Below are positions 43,595 through 53,411 of a DNA stretch of 64,000 nt, in pieces. This stretch comes from Deltaproteobacteria bacterium (GTDB lineage Bacteria > Myxococcota_A > Polyangia > Nannocystales > Nannocystaceae). The stretch covers positions 1,612,001-1,676,000 of the forward strand of contig JADJEE010000001.1 in NCBI GenBank assembly GCA_016709225.1, in the 5' to 3' direction. Made by a program: the position numbers and the translations under genes. Position 1 is the stretch's first letter. Every line of letters starts with the position of its first letter. The notes below the pieces were generated by a model that was not told where the DNA came from, did no database searches, and saw nothing but the letters and a program-made list of their open reading frames with translations.

Positions 43595-45628
43595 GTGTCG
43601 CAGGCGTACACCCAGCCCGAGGGCGCCGGCGAGCTGGTCTCGTCGACGCGCATCGGCCCCTACGAGGTGCTGAGCAAGCTCGCCGTCGGGGGCATGGCGG
43701 AGCTGTTGCTGGCCCGTCGCATCGGCATCGAGGGCTTCCAGAAGCTGGTCGTGCTCAAGCGGATCCTGCCGCAGTACGCAGGCAGCCCCGAGTTCGTCGA
43801 GATGTTCCTGGCCGAGGCACGGCTGGCCGCGACCCTCGAGCACCCCAACATCGTGCAGGTGTTCGACATCGGCAAGTCCGGTGGCGACTACTACTTCGCG
43901 ATGGCGTACCTGCACGGCAAGGATCTGCTGGCGATCCTGCGCGAGCTCAGCCGCCGCGGACGCGCGTTGCCGTTCGAGCACGCGATCGCAATCGCCATCG
44001 GCGTCGCGGCGGGCCTGCACCACGCGCACGAGCAGCACGGCTTCGATGGCCAGCCGCTCGCGATCGTGCACCGCGACGTGTCACCCGCCAACGCGATCGT
44101 CACCTTCGACGGCGGCGTGAAGCTGGTCGACTTCGGCATCGCGAAGGCCGCCGCGCAGGCCAACATCACGCGGGTCGGCGTGCGCAAGGGCAAGGCCGCG
44201 TACATGTCGCCCGAGCAGTGCCGCGGCGACGTGCTCGATCGCCGTACCGACGTGTGGTCGCTCGGCGTGGTGCTCTACGAGATGCTGACGATGGCGCGGC
44301 TGTTCCGCGCCGACAACGATCTCGCCGTGATGCATCGCATCACCGCCGTCGAGCTGGCCCCGCCCTCGAGCGTGGTGCCCGAGATCCCCGCGGTGCTCGA
44401 CGCGATCGTCATGCGCTGCCTGCAGCGTGATCCCGCGACCCGCTACGCCACCGCCGACGCGCTGCACCGCGACCTCGAGGGCTGCGCCCACGCGCTGGGC
44501 CTGCGCCCGTCGTCGGTGCGGCTGGGCGAGTTCGTGCGCGAGCTGTTCGGCTCGCCACCGCCACCATGGACACAGGTCGGTAGCGCCAGTGCGAGCCAAG
44601 TCGTCGCCCCGGTCACCAGCTCGATCGAGCTCGAGGGTGGCACGCCGTTCCCCGCCAGCGGCTCGGCCTCCGACTCCACGCGCGACCTCGGCACGAGCGC
44701 GCCGCCGCAGGCCCAGACCGCGATCGTCGATCGCGTCACCGCCCCCTATCGATCGACCGCGAGCGCGCCGCAGGCCCGGGCGTCGGCCAGCGGCAGTGCC
44801 CCCAGCAGTCCGAGTCGCAGCGCGCCCACGGTGCCGGCGGACTCGGGCGAGTACCCCGTCACCGGGACCGGCGCGTCGGCGTCGACCTCGGCGTGGCCCA
44901 AGGCAATCGCCACCGGGTCCGCGGTGGCGGTCGTCATCGGCCTCCTGACGTGGGTGGCGCTGCGGCCCGACGACGCGCCCGCCCCCACCGCCACATCGGC
45001 ACCGGTGGCCACCGCGACCCCTGCGACGACGACGGCCGCCGTGGGTGTGGCTGAGCTCGACGGCTGGGCCGCGGCACTGCGCGAGCGTGACCCCGCGCGC
45101 GCGCTGCCGTGGGGCCCTCGCCACGAGCTCATCGAGCGCCTGCGTGCCGCCGGGGGTGGCGCGCGCATCGACGCCAAGCAGCAGCTCGAGCTCGACCTGC
45201 TGCAGGTCGACGACGCACCGTGGCCCTGCGCCGCGTTCACGACCACGCTCGACACCATCGCGGTCACGCCCGACGCCTACGCCGAGGTGCTGGCGCGGGC
45301 ACGGCTGCCGGCGCTGGCGGTCGGCGAGCCGATGCCGACCGGCTGTGGTGGGCTCGCCGCGCGACTCGACATGCTGCGGCGCGCGGCGGGGGTCGGCACA
45401 CCGCCCGACGTCACCGCCACACCCAGCGCCGACACCAACCCCACCGCCGCCCCACGCAACGCAGCCGCGATGCCGCCGGGCGAACCCACGCCGCGGCCGC
45501 AGCCCCGTGCCAAGCCCGCGCCCAAGTCCAAGCCCGACGCGGACGCCAAGCCCTCGGCGCATCGCAGTGACGACGCCGGGCCGCGCGACGCGAAGCTCGA
45601 CGACGAGCTGCGACCGTTCCGCAAGTGA
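43595..45628 (+). CDS. Ser/Thr protein kinase with periplasmic C-terminal domain
   Basis: A 677-residue Hanks-type kinase. Active-site residues are complete: glycine-rich KLAVGGMAEL (29-36), K55 in VVLKR, E74, HRD 159-161, DFG 179-181, SPE 205-207. After the kinase (about 20-290) comes a Ser/Ala/Pro-rich spacer, one TM helix (AIATGSAVAVVIGLLTWVAL, about 436-455), then an outside domain with Cys residues (DDAPWPCAAF ... PTGCGG) and a Pro/Lys tail. GTG 43595 lies 16 nt after the DUF2723 stop. It closes the glyA-started operon and is the natural partner of the pseudokinase. Confidence 0.93.
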   Translation: MSQAYTQPEGAGELVSSTRIGPYEVLSKLAVGGMAELLLARRIGIEGFQKLVVLKRILPQYAGSPEFVEMFLAEARLAATLEHPNIVQVFDIGKSGGDYYFAMAYLHGKDLLAILRELSRRGRALPFEHAIAIAIGVAAGLHHAHEQHGFDGQPLAIVHRDVSPANAIVTFDGGVKLVDFGIAKAAAQANITRVGVRKGKAAYMSPEQCRGDVLDRRTDVWSLGVVLYEMLTMARLFRADNDLAVMHRITAVELAPPSSVVPEIPAVLDAIVMRCLQRDPATRYATADALHRDLEGCAHALGLRPSSVRLGEFVRELFGSPPPPWTQVGSASASQVVAPVTSSIELEGGTPFPASGSASDSTRDLGTSAPPQAQTAIVDRVTAPYRSTASAPQARASASGSAPSSPSRSAPTVPADSGEYPVTGTGASASTSAWPKAIATGSAVAVVIGLLTWVALRPDDAPAPTATSAPVATATPATTTAAVGVAELDGWAAALRERDPARALPWGPRHELIERLRAAGGGARIDAKQQLELDLLQVDDAPWPCAAFTTTLDTIAVTPDAYAEVLARARLPALAVGEPMPTGCGGLAARLDMLRRAAGVGTPPDVTATPSADTNPTAAPRNAAAMPPGEPTPRPQPRAKPAPKSKPDADAKPSAHRSDDAGPRDAKLDDELRPFRK

Positions 45629-45660
45629 CCGCGGACGCCGGACCGCCGCGGCGGCCGGGC

Positions 45661-47169
45661 TCACGCGCCGGGATCGATGCGCGCCAGCTCGACGAACGCG
45701 AACCCGCTGGGTGCGACGGCGTCGGGCTCGATCGCCCACAACGAGATCGGTGCGGTCGTCTCCTCGGTGTCCGGATCGTAGTCGAGCGGTCCCGAGGCGC
45801 CGGTGACATCGATCGACGCGCCGCTGCGGAAGTGCTCGACCACGCTGGGCCAGCTGGTCGCGGCGATGTCGATCGCGTCACCGCCGCTGATGCGACGCAA
45901 GCCGCGGGCGATGCCGATGCCGTCGATCGCCGGCTCGTCGAAGCTCGCACGCGCCAGGCCGTACAGCACCAGCCAGGTCGCGTCGTAGGCGTGGGGCGTG
46001 AAGCCTGAGGCATCGGCGTCGCCGTACTTGGCCGCGGCGTACGCGGCCGCGAAGGTGTTGAACAGCGTGCCGGCGGCCGGCGCCGGTCGGGTGCCCCGCA
46101 CATGGGCGAACAGCGGCCCCGCCTTCGCGGCGGTCATCTCGAGCAGTCCGGTGTTGTACGCGGCGTCGGCGAGGAAGATGCCGGTGCCCTCGGTCGCGTA
46201 GGCATCCTGCATCGAAGTGGTCGCGGTCGCGGCCGCGAAGAACCCGACGTAGTCGGCGAGGTCCGACGACACGAACAGGATCTCGTCGATGCTGCCCGCA
46301 GCCAGCGCGTCGCCGACCTGGGCGACGATGCCGGCGAACTGGCCGTCGCTGAAGGGCTGGCGCTCGACCGACACCCCGCCGGTGGCCATGAAGCGGGTCT
46401 CGAACAGCGAGGCCAGGCCTTCGCCGTAGGCCCCGGTCTGGTACGCGACGGCGACCCTGGTGACACCGCGATCGCGCATGTCGGCCGCAATGACCTCGCT
46501 CTGCAGCGTGTCGGGCGGGACCGTGCGCCACAGCAGGCCCGGTTGCTCGAAGCTGGGGTCGATCGCGTCGATACCGGTGAGCGCGGCGCTGGTGGCCGAG
46601 GGCGAGATGACCAGCACGTCGTCGTCGCGCACCGCTTCGAACACCGCCTGGGTGCGCGACGAGCCGCGCGGACCCACGATCGCCGGCACCCCGATCACCT
46701 CCGCCAGGAAGCGCGCGGCGTCGGCCGAGCCCTCGAGATCGTCCTTGCCGTCGCCGACCATCGCGGTGGTGTCGCAATGCAGCATCACGATGCGCTGCCC
46801 CGCGAGGCCCTGCTGCAGCTCGAGCTCGCGGATCGCCAGCTCGGCGGCGTTGCGGGTGTCGAGGTGATCGACGAACGAGAACAGCGAGCCGATGACGATC
46901 GCGTCGCCGTAGGTGTCGGGCGCAACCAGCAGCTCGGGCGGCCAGCTCTGGTTGCAGCGGGGATGGATCTGCCGCGCGCTGCAGTAGCCGTCGTCCTGGC
47001 ACACCGAGCCCACGCCGAAGGCGTGCCGGCAGTCACCGTCGTCGTTGCAGGGCTGCGGATCGATCGCGGTCAACGAGCAGGCCACGCTCAGCGAGGCACT
47101 CGCCACGATGGTGCCGACGCGGACACGCCACGTGCGAGCCGACGAGCGTCGTGGATCCCCGTGTTGCAT
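45661..47169 (-). CDS. Periplasmic ligand-binding lipoprotein (branched-chain amino acid type)
   Basis: A 502-residue protein. The leader (VGTIVASASLSVAC) ends in a lipobox. Residues about 30-75 form a Cys-rich segment (QPCNDDGDCRHAFGVGSVC ... RCNQSW) resembling those in other myxobacterial lipoproteins. From about 80 the periplasmic binding fold type I, family 6 begins (IGSLFSFVDHLDTRNAAELA, AIVGPRGSSRTQAVFEAV, SPSATSAALTGIDA, VAVAYQTGAYGEGLASLFET). No transporter genes adjoin, so it may be a sensor or an orphan receptor. Convergent with the kinase gene, 32 bp apart. Confidence 0.87.
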   Translation of the reverse strand: MQHGDPRRSSARTWRVRVGTIVASASLSVACSLTAIDPQPCNDDGDCRHAFGVGSVCQDDGYCSARQIHPRCNQSWPPELLVAPDTYGDAIVIGSLFSFVDHLDTRNAAELAIRELELQQGLAGQRIVMLHCDTTAMVGDGKDDLEGSADAARFLAEVIGVPAIVGPRGSSRTQAVFEAVRDDDVLVISPSATSAALTGIDAIDPSFEQPGLLWRTVPPDTLQSEVIAADMRDRGVTRVAVAYQTGAYGEGLASLFETRFMATGGVSVERQPFSDGQFAGIVAQVGDALAAGSIDEILFVSSDLADYVGFFAAATATTSMQDAYATEGTGIFLADAAYNTGLLEMTAAKAGPLFAHVRGTRPAPAAGTLFNTFAAAYAAAKYGDADASGFTPHAYDATWLVLYGLARASFDEPAIDGIGIARGLRRISGGDAIDIAATSWPSVVEHFRSGASIDVTGASGPLDYDPDTEETTAPISLWAIEPDAVAPSGFAFVELARIDPGA

Positions 47170-47254
47170 CGCGCAAGCGCCCCCGAACCGGCGCGCCCGC
47201 CAGTGTAGACGGCCCGCGCGTCGCCGGTATACTGACCGCCCGAGGCCGACGACG

Positions 47255-48097
47255 ATGCCCCGCGCGCCCCAGCCACGATCGCCGGCGTTCACCCGCTTCG
47301 CGACCGCGGGCCTGGCCCTGGCGCTGCTCGCCGCGCCGCTGCGCGCCGAGGCCAAGCCGAGCGCGCAGGACCTCGCGCGCGCCGAGGAGCTGTTCGACAA
47401 CGGCCGCACGCTGTTCGCCGAGGGCTCCTACGCGGCGGCGGCGACCGCCTTCGAGCGCGCGTTCGAGCTGTCGGGCAACCTCGACATGCTCTACAACGCC
47501 GCGCTGGCCCACGATCGCGCCGGCGAGTTCGAGGCCGCGATCGATGCGCTCGATCGCTACCGTGCGCTCGCGCCAGCATCGGAGCGCGCCGCCCTCGACG
47601 AGCGCAAGCGCAGCCTGCAGGCGCGGCTCGACAAGCAGCGCGAGGCCGCCGCGGCGCGCAGCCCCGACGCGGTCGACGACGAGCCGATGTATCCCGGCGA
47701 CACCGACGACGACGACGCGAACCCACCGCCCGCACCGCCGCCGCAGGAGCACGGCGCCGCGGACCGCACGGTGCGGCCGTGGGCGTGGAGCCTGCTGGGC
47801 GCCGCCGGGGCCCTCGGCATCGTCGCGACCGCGCTCGGCAGCACCTCGCTGGGGCGCAGCCGGGCCGCGCGCGAGGGCTGCGTGGGCCCCCGCGACGCAC
47901 CGCTGTGCTCCGCCGCCGTCGGGCCCGACGCGGTCGCGAGCCGCCGCCTGGCGCTCGGCGCCGACATCGGCTTCGCGGTGGCCGGCGCGGCACTGGTGGC
48001 CTTCATCGCGATCGCTGCGGTCGACGTCCGCCGCCATCGACGCCAGTCGCAGGCGCACGCACGCGTGCGCCCGCACGGGCTCGGCGTCGCGTTCTAG
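47255..48097 (+). CDS. Exported TPR protein with membrane anchor
   Basis: A 280-residue protein with a signal peptide (GLALALLAAPLRAEA), two or three TPRs (LFDNGRTLFAEGSYAAAATAFER, DMLYNAALAHDRAGEFEAAIDAL, about 35-115), a Pro/Asp-rich linker and two hydrophobic helices near the end (AWSLLGAAGALGIVATALG and IGFAVAGAALVAFIAIAA). Basic C-terminus. TATACT at 47228-47233 is a likely -10 box 22 nt before ATG 47255. Divergent from the ligand-binding lipoprotein by 85 bp. This architecture recurs in myxobacteria; function unknown. Confidence 0.8.
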   Translation: MPRAPQPRSPAFTRFATAGLALALLAAPLRAEAKPSAQDLARAEELFDNGRTLFAEGSYAAAATAFERAFELSGNLDMLYNAALAHDRAGEFEAAIDALDRYRALAPASERAALDERKRSLQARLDKQREAAAARSPDAVDDEPMYPGDTDDDDANPPPAPPPQEHGAADRTVRPWAWSLLGAAGALGIVATALGSTSLGRSRAAREGCVGPRDAPLCSAAVGPDAVASRRLALGADIGFAVAGAALVAFIAIAAVDVRRHRRQSQAHARVRPHGLGVAF

Positions 48098-48133
48098 CCG
48101 GCGCGCCGCGCCACGCAGCCGAGGCGGCGGCGG

Positions 48134-49881
48134 TCAGCTGCCGGCGACCGTCATCTGGTCGACGCGGAAGCTGGGCGACGCGGTCGCGGTGCGGTGATCG
48201 AGGTCATCGGCGACACGATCGATGCCCTGCAACAGATCGTCGAGGTTGCGTGAGATCGTGATCTCGCTGATCGGCGTGGTCAGCTTGCCGTCCTCGATGA
48301 GGAAGCCCTCGGCACCACGGCTGAAGTTGCCGGTCGTGGGATCGAAGCCGAAGCCCATCATGCGCTCGACGTAGAGCCCGCGCGTGATGCCCTCGAGCAA
48401 CTGCGCGGGGGTGTGCTCGCCGGCGAGCAGGAACAGGTTGCTGGTGCTCGCGTGCGGGATGCCGCCGCCGCCCGAGGCCGAGCCGGTCGGCGCCATGTCG
48501 AGCTTGCGCGCCGAGTAGGTGTCGAGCAGGAATGTCTCGAGCTTGCCGCCGGCGACCACGGTGCGGCGCTGCACCGGCCGCCCCTCGCCGTCGAACGCCC
48601 GCGAACCGGGGCCCCGCGGGACCAGTGGGTCGTCGACGATCGTCACCAGCTCGCTGGCCACGCGCGTGCCGAGTCGCTGCGCGAGGTAGCTGCGCTCGCG
48701 GTAGATCGCATCGCCGAGCACGCAGCCCGCCAGCAGGCCGATGATGCCCCGGGCGGCGTCCTTGTCGAACACCACCGGCAGCACTGCGGTCGCGATCTTC
48801 TGCGCGCCGAGGTGACGCACCGCGCGGCGGGCCGCCTCGCGCCCGACCGCCTCGGCATCGTCGAGCTCGGCGAAGAAGCGGCCACCGCTCCAGTGCACGC
48901 CGTTGCGCTTCTTGCCGCCGACGTCATCGGCGACCGCCTGCACCACCAGCGACTGGTAGGTGCCGCCACGCTCGCCCATGAAGCCGCTGGTGGTCGCCAG
49001 CACCGAGTGCCCGCTCGAGCGCCCGAACGAGGCGCCCTCGCTGGCGGAGATGCGGGGGTCGTAGGCCAGCGCCGCCGCCTCGGCCCGCGTGGCCATCTCG
49101 ATCGCAGCCGCGGCGTCGATGCCGTCGGTGACCGGGTCGAACAGGTCGAGGACCGGCCACGTGCGCGCGAGCTCCCGTCGCGACGGCGGCGCGGCCATCT
49201 CGTCGGGCTCGCTCACGCTGGCCATCTCGACCGCGCGGGCCAGGAACGACTCGACCGCGTCGGGCTGCAGATCGGTGGTGGAGCTGGTCGCCACCCGGCC
49301 CGCACAGATGATGCGCACCGACAGGCCGCTGCTGCCGGCTTCTTTGACCAGCTCGACCTGGCCCTGGCGCACCGACACCTCGAGTTCGTGCCCGGTCGCG
49401 ACGCTGACCTCGGCGGTGTCGACCCCGAGGCGCTTCGCGCACGCGATCGCGTGCTCGGCGATGGCACGCAGGCGCTCGTGCACCGCATGGCCCGAGCGCG
49501 GACTCGCCGACGATGCCCCGCCGGCGGACTTGGTCTTCGCGACCGGCTTGGTTGCGGTGGGCTTCTTCGCGACCGGCGTCTTCGCGACCGGCGTCTTCGC
49601 GGTGGCCTTCTTCGCGACCGGCTTCTTCGCGACCGGCTTCTTCGCCACCGGCTTCTTCGCCACCGGCTTCTTCGCGACCGGCTTCTTCGCGACCGGCTTC
49701 TTCGCCACCGGCTTCTTCGCGGTGGCCTTCTTCGCGACCGGCTTCTTCGCGACCGGCTTCTTCGCCACCGGCTTCTTCGCGACCGGCTTCTTCGCGACGG
49801 CCTTGGCCTTCGCCGACGCCTTCTTCGCGACCGGCTTCGCCTTCATCGCCGTGGGCCGCTTGCCCGGCTTGCGCGTCGCAC

Positions 49882-49885
<4 letters not shown>
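48134..49885 (-). CDS. pmbA: PmbA/TldE-family protein with Lys-rich repeat N-terminus
   Basis: A 583-residue protein. Residues 1-120 are an unusual lysine-alanine-proline-valine tail of pentapeptides (KKPVA, with KKATA and KTPVA variants), like histone H1-type tails. From about 130 the PmbA/TldE domain is normal: IACAKRLGVDTAEVSVATGH, SGLSVRIICAGRVATSSTTD, AASEG region, FLLDTYSARKLDMAPTGSAS, TSNLFLLAGEH and the C-terminal NFSRGAEGFLIEDGKL. TldE lacks the protease zinc site and pairs with TldD. GTG 49885 overlaps the tldD stop by 4 bp. The tail is not normal in the family. Confidence 0.93.
49545..49800 (-). repeat. 15-bp tandem repeat coding KKPVA units in pmbA
   Basis: A 15-bp unit close to CTTCTTCGCGACCGG (plus strand) recurs about 16 times with small changes (GCCACCGG and GCGGTGGCC variants). 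It is fully in frame. Sequence identity between copies is high, so recent expansion or slippage is likely. Not a CRISPR: no spacers. Confidence 0.9.
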
Positions 49886-51383
<1,498 letters not shown>

Positions 51384-51384
<1 letters not shown>

Positions 51385-51641
51385 CACGCCTTCTTGGACT
51401 TGCCGGCGTAGCGACGGCGGAAGCGGTCGATGCGGCCCTCGGTGTCGAGCTCGCGCGCGTGGCCGGTCCAGAACGGGTGGCTGAACGCGCTGACGTCGAG
51501 GCGGATGACCGGCAGCGTGTCGCCGGCCACCTCACGGCTGTCGCCGGTGCCCTTCATCGTCGAGAACGAGACCCACTCGTCGCCCGTCGACGAGTCGACG
51601 AACAACACCGTGTGATAATCGGGATGGACGCCCTTCTTCAT
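51384..51641 (-). CDS. rpmE2: 50S ribosomal protein L31, type B
   Basis: An 85-residue ribosomal protein (MKKGVHPDYHTVLFVDSSTG, SHPFWTG, GRIDRFRRRYAGK). It lacks the zinc-binding Cys of type A L31, so it is the zinc-independent form. Starts 11 nt after the rpsN stop region and ends in the tldD start. Such C-minus proteins are often Zur-controlled, but no Zur-like palindrome was seen upstream. Confidence 0.95.
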
Positions 51642-51652
51642 GACGACTGTCC

Positions 51653-51958
51653 TCACCAGCTCGACTTGGTGACGCCGGGGAGGTCGCCACGCAGGGCCAG
51701 GTCGCGCAGCGCGACGCGGCATAGACCGAACTTGCGGTAGACCGCCTTGCTGCGGCCGGTCAGCATGCAGCGCCGGGTCTTGCGGGTCACACAGGAGTTG
51801 CGCGGCAGCTTGTTCAGCTGCGCGCTGATCGCCTGCTTCTCCTCGGGCGGCACGTCGAAGTCCTTCAGCTTGCGACGGAGCTCCTCGCGTCGAGCAGCGT
51901 ACTTTTCGATCAGTGCATCGCGCTTTTCGTCGCGCAGGACTTGGGACAGCTTCGCCAT
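51653..51958 (-). CDS. rpsN: 30S ribosomal protein S14, zinc-independent type
   Basis: A 101-residue S14. N-terminus MAKLSQVLRDEKR; core LPRNSC..TRKTRRCMLTGRSKA, YRKFGLCRVALRDLAL, end GVTKSSW. Long form without a complete CxxC...CxxC zinc knuckle, although three Cys remain. It lies 52 bp after rluB and leads rpmE2-tldD-pmbA. Sits outside the main ribosomal cluster, so it may be a second or relocated copy. Confidence 0.94.
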   Translation of the reverse strand: MAKLSQVLRDEKRDALIEKYAARREELRRKLKDFDVPPEEKQAISAQLNKLPRNSCVTRKTRRCMLTGRSKAVYRKFGLCRVALRDLALRGDLPGVTKSSW

Positions 51959-52010
51959 GGCTCTTCGTGGGCGCGCCGGTAAAGCCTCGGCGCGGGCCGG
52001 GACCCTAGCC

Positions 52011-53411
52011 TCAGCGCGGGCGCGATGCAAGCCGCTTTCGGCCGCCCTTGCGCGAAGACGTGGACGTGCCCGCACGTGTGGATCGGGCCCCGTTTGCGGC
52101 GGAACTGCGCCGGCCGGGGGCCGCCGGGGCACGGCCGCGGGTCGATGGGGCCGCGTCGCCGCGGGCACGATCCCGGGCCGGCGACGTCGCCTGGCCGTCG
52201 CCGTCGGTGGGTCGCGGCGCGCCCTGGGCCATCGCTTCGGCCGCCGGCCCGGCGACGCTCGCACGACGGCGGGCCGGCACCGCCTGGCCCTGCGCCAGCA
52301 GTCGCGGACGGCGACGCGGCGCGTCGTCGAGTGCGTCGGCGAGGGCCTTGAGCACCGCGGTGGCCTTGGCGCGTCGGGTCAGGCCCGCGAGCTTGCGCAG
52401 CGCACCGACTTCGTCCTCCCGCAGCACCCGCCACTGCCCCTCGCGCAGGCCGTCGGCGGTGATGCCTGCGAACGCGACGCGGATCAGCTTGAGCACGCTA
52501 TGTCCGATGGCTTCGCCCATCCGGCGGATCTGCCGGTTGAGGCCCTGGGCGATCGTCATCTGCACCCACGTGTTGGTGGTGGTGGCCTTGACGAGCTCGA
52601 CCTCGAGCGATGGCCGCGTGCGCGTGCCGTCCTCGAGCTGCACGCCGGCGTGGAGGTGGGCGAGCGCGTTCTCGTCGAGCCGGCCCTGGAACTTCACGTG
52701 GTAGGTCTTCGGCACGCCGCTGGTGGGGTGCGTGAGCGCGGCCGCGAGCGTGCCGTCGTTGGTCAGCAGCAGCACGCCGCGGGTGTGGTAGTCGAGCCGC
52801 CCGACCGGCACCACGCGCGTGCCGAGCCCGCCCAGCAGACTCACCACGGTCGCGCGGCCCCGCGGGTCGGTCTTGGTCTCCGCCGAGCTCACGGTCTCGT
52901 CGGGCTTGTTCATCACCACGACGATCTTCTGCTGCGCCGCGATGCGTTGACCGTCGACCTCGACCGACGCCAGCTCGGGGTCGACCCGCGTGCCGAGCGT
53001 GGTGACGACGCGGCCATCGACGCGCACGCGCCCGGCCGCGATCAGCTCCTCGGCGGCACGGCGCGAGGCGATGCCGGCCTGGGCGAGCAACTTCTGCAGC
53101 CGCTCGGCCCCGGCGCCGACCGGCCCCGCCGCGGCCGCGACGGCGGATTTGCCTTCGTTCGGCCTGCGGACGCCGGGCTTGCTGCCGCCGGGCTTGCTGC
53201 CGCCGGGCTTGCTGCCGCCGGGCTTGCTGCCGCCGGGCTTGCTGCCGCCGGGCTTGCTGCCGCCGGGCTTGCTGCCCGACTTGCCGCCGCCCGACTTGCC
53301 ACCACCGTGCTTGCCGCCGACGGACTCGGCACTCGGCCGCCGCACGTCGCCGCTGGGGCGCCGGACCTTGGCAGGGGCACGACCGCCGGGTCTGCGCGTC
53401 GACTCGCTCAT
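52011..53411 (-). CDS. rluB: RluB-type rRNA pseudouridine synthase with repeat and basic tails
   Basis: A 466-residue protein. Residues 1-80 are low complexity with seven GGSKP units. Then an S4 domain (ERLQKLLAQAGIASRRAAEE, about 103-122) and the pseudouridine synthase core: VVMNKPDETVSS, PVGRLDYHTRGVLLLTNDG (catalytic Asp in RLD), VPKTYHVKFQGRL, QGLNRQIRRMGEAIGH. The last 110 residues are Arg/Ala-rich and disordered. ATG 53411 overlaps scpB by 4 bp; scpA-scpB-rluB is a classic order. Target is likely 23S U2605-equivalent. Confidence 0.93.
   Translation of the reverse strand: MSESTRRPGGRAPAKVRRPSGDVRRPSAESVGGKHGGGKSGGGKSGSKPGGSKPGGSKPGGSKPGGSKPGGSKPGGSKPGVRRPNEGKSAVAAAAGPVGAGAERLQKLLAQAGIASRRAAEELIAAGRVRVDGRVVTTLGTRVDPELASVEVDGQRIAAQQKIVVVMNKPDETVSSAETKTDPRGRATVVSLLGGLGTRVVPVGRLDYHTRGVLLLTNDGTLAAALTHPTSGVPKTYHVKFQGRLDENALAHLHAGVQLEDGTRTRPSLEVELVKATTTNTWVQMTIAQGLNRQIRRMGEAIGHSVLKLIRVAFAGITADGLREGQWRVLREDEVGALRKLAGLTRRAKATAVLKALADALDDAPRRRPRLLAQGQAVPARRRASVAGPAAEAMAQGAPRPTDGDGQATSPARDRARGDAAPSTRGRAPAAPGRRSSAANGARSTRAGTSTSSRKGGRKRLASRPR
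53172..53275 (-). repeat. 15-bp tandem repeat coding GGSKP units in rluB
   Basis: CCGCCGGGCTTGCTG repeats seven times without interruption. It codes for GSKPG units in the N-terminal tail of the pseudouridine synthase. Almost identical copies indicate recent expansion. Confidence 0.92.

Noticed and set aside
45629..45660. Palindrome CCGCCGCGGCGG between convergent genes as a terminator
   Set aside because: Too short and GC-only, in a background where such palindromes are frequent; not listed as a feature.
49545..49800. Regular direct repeats that could suggest a CRISPR array
   Set aside because: Units are 15 bp, contiguous, without spacers, and code KKPVA in frame.
51959..52010. Zur-box search upstream of rpsN/rpmE2
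   Set aside because: No AT-rich palindrome like known Zur sites is present in the gap after rluB.
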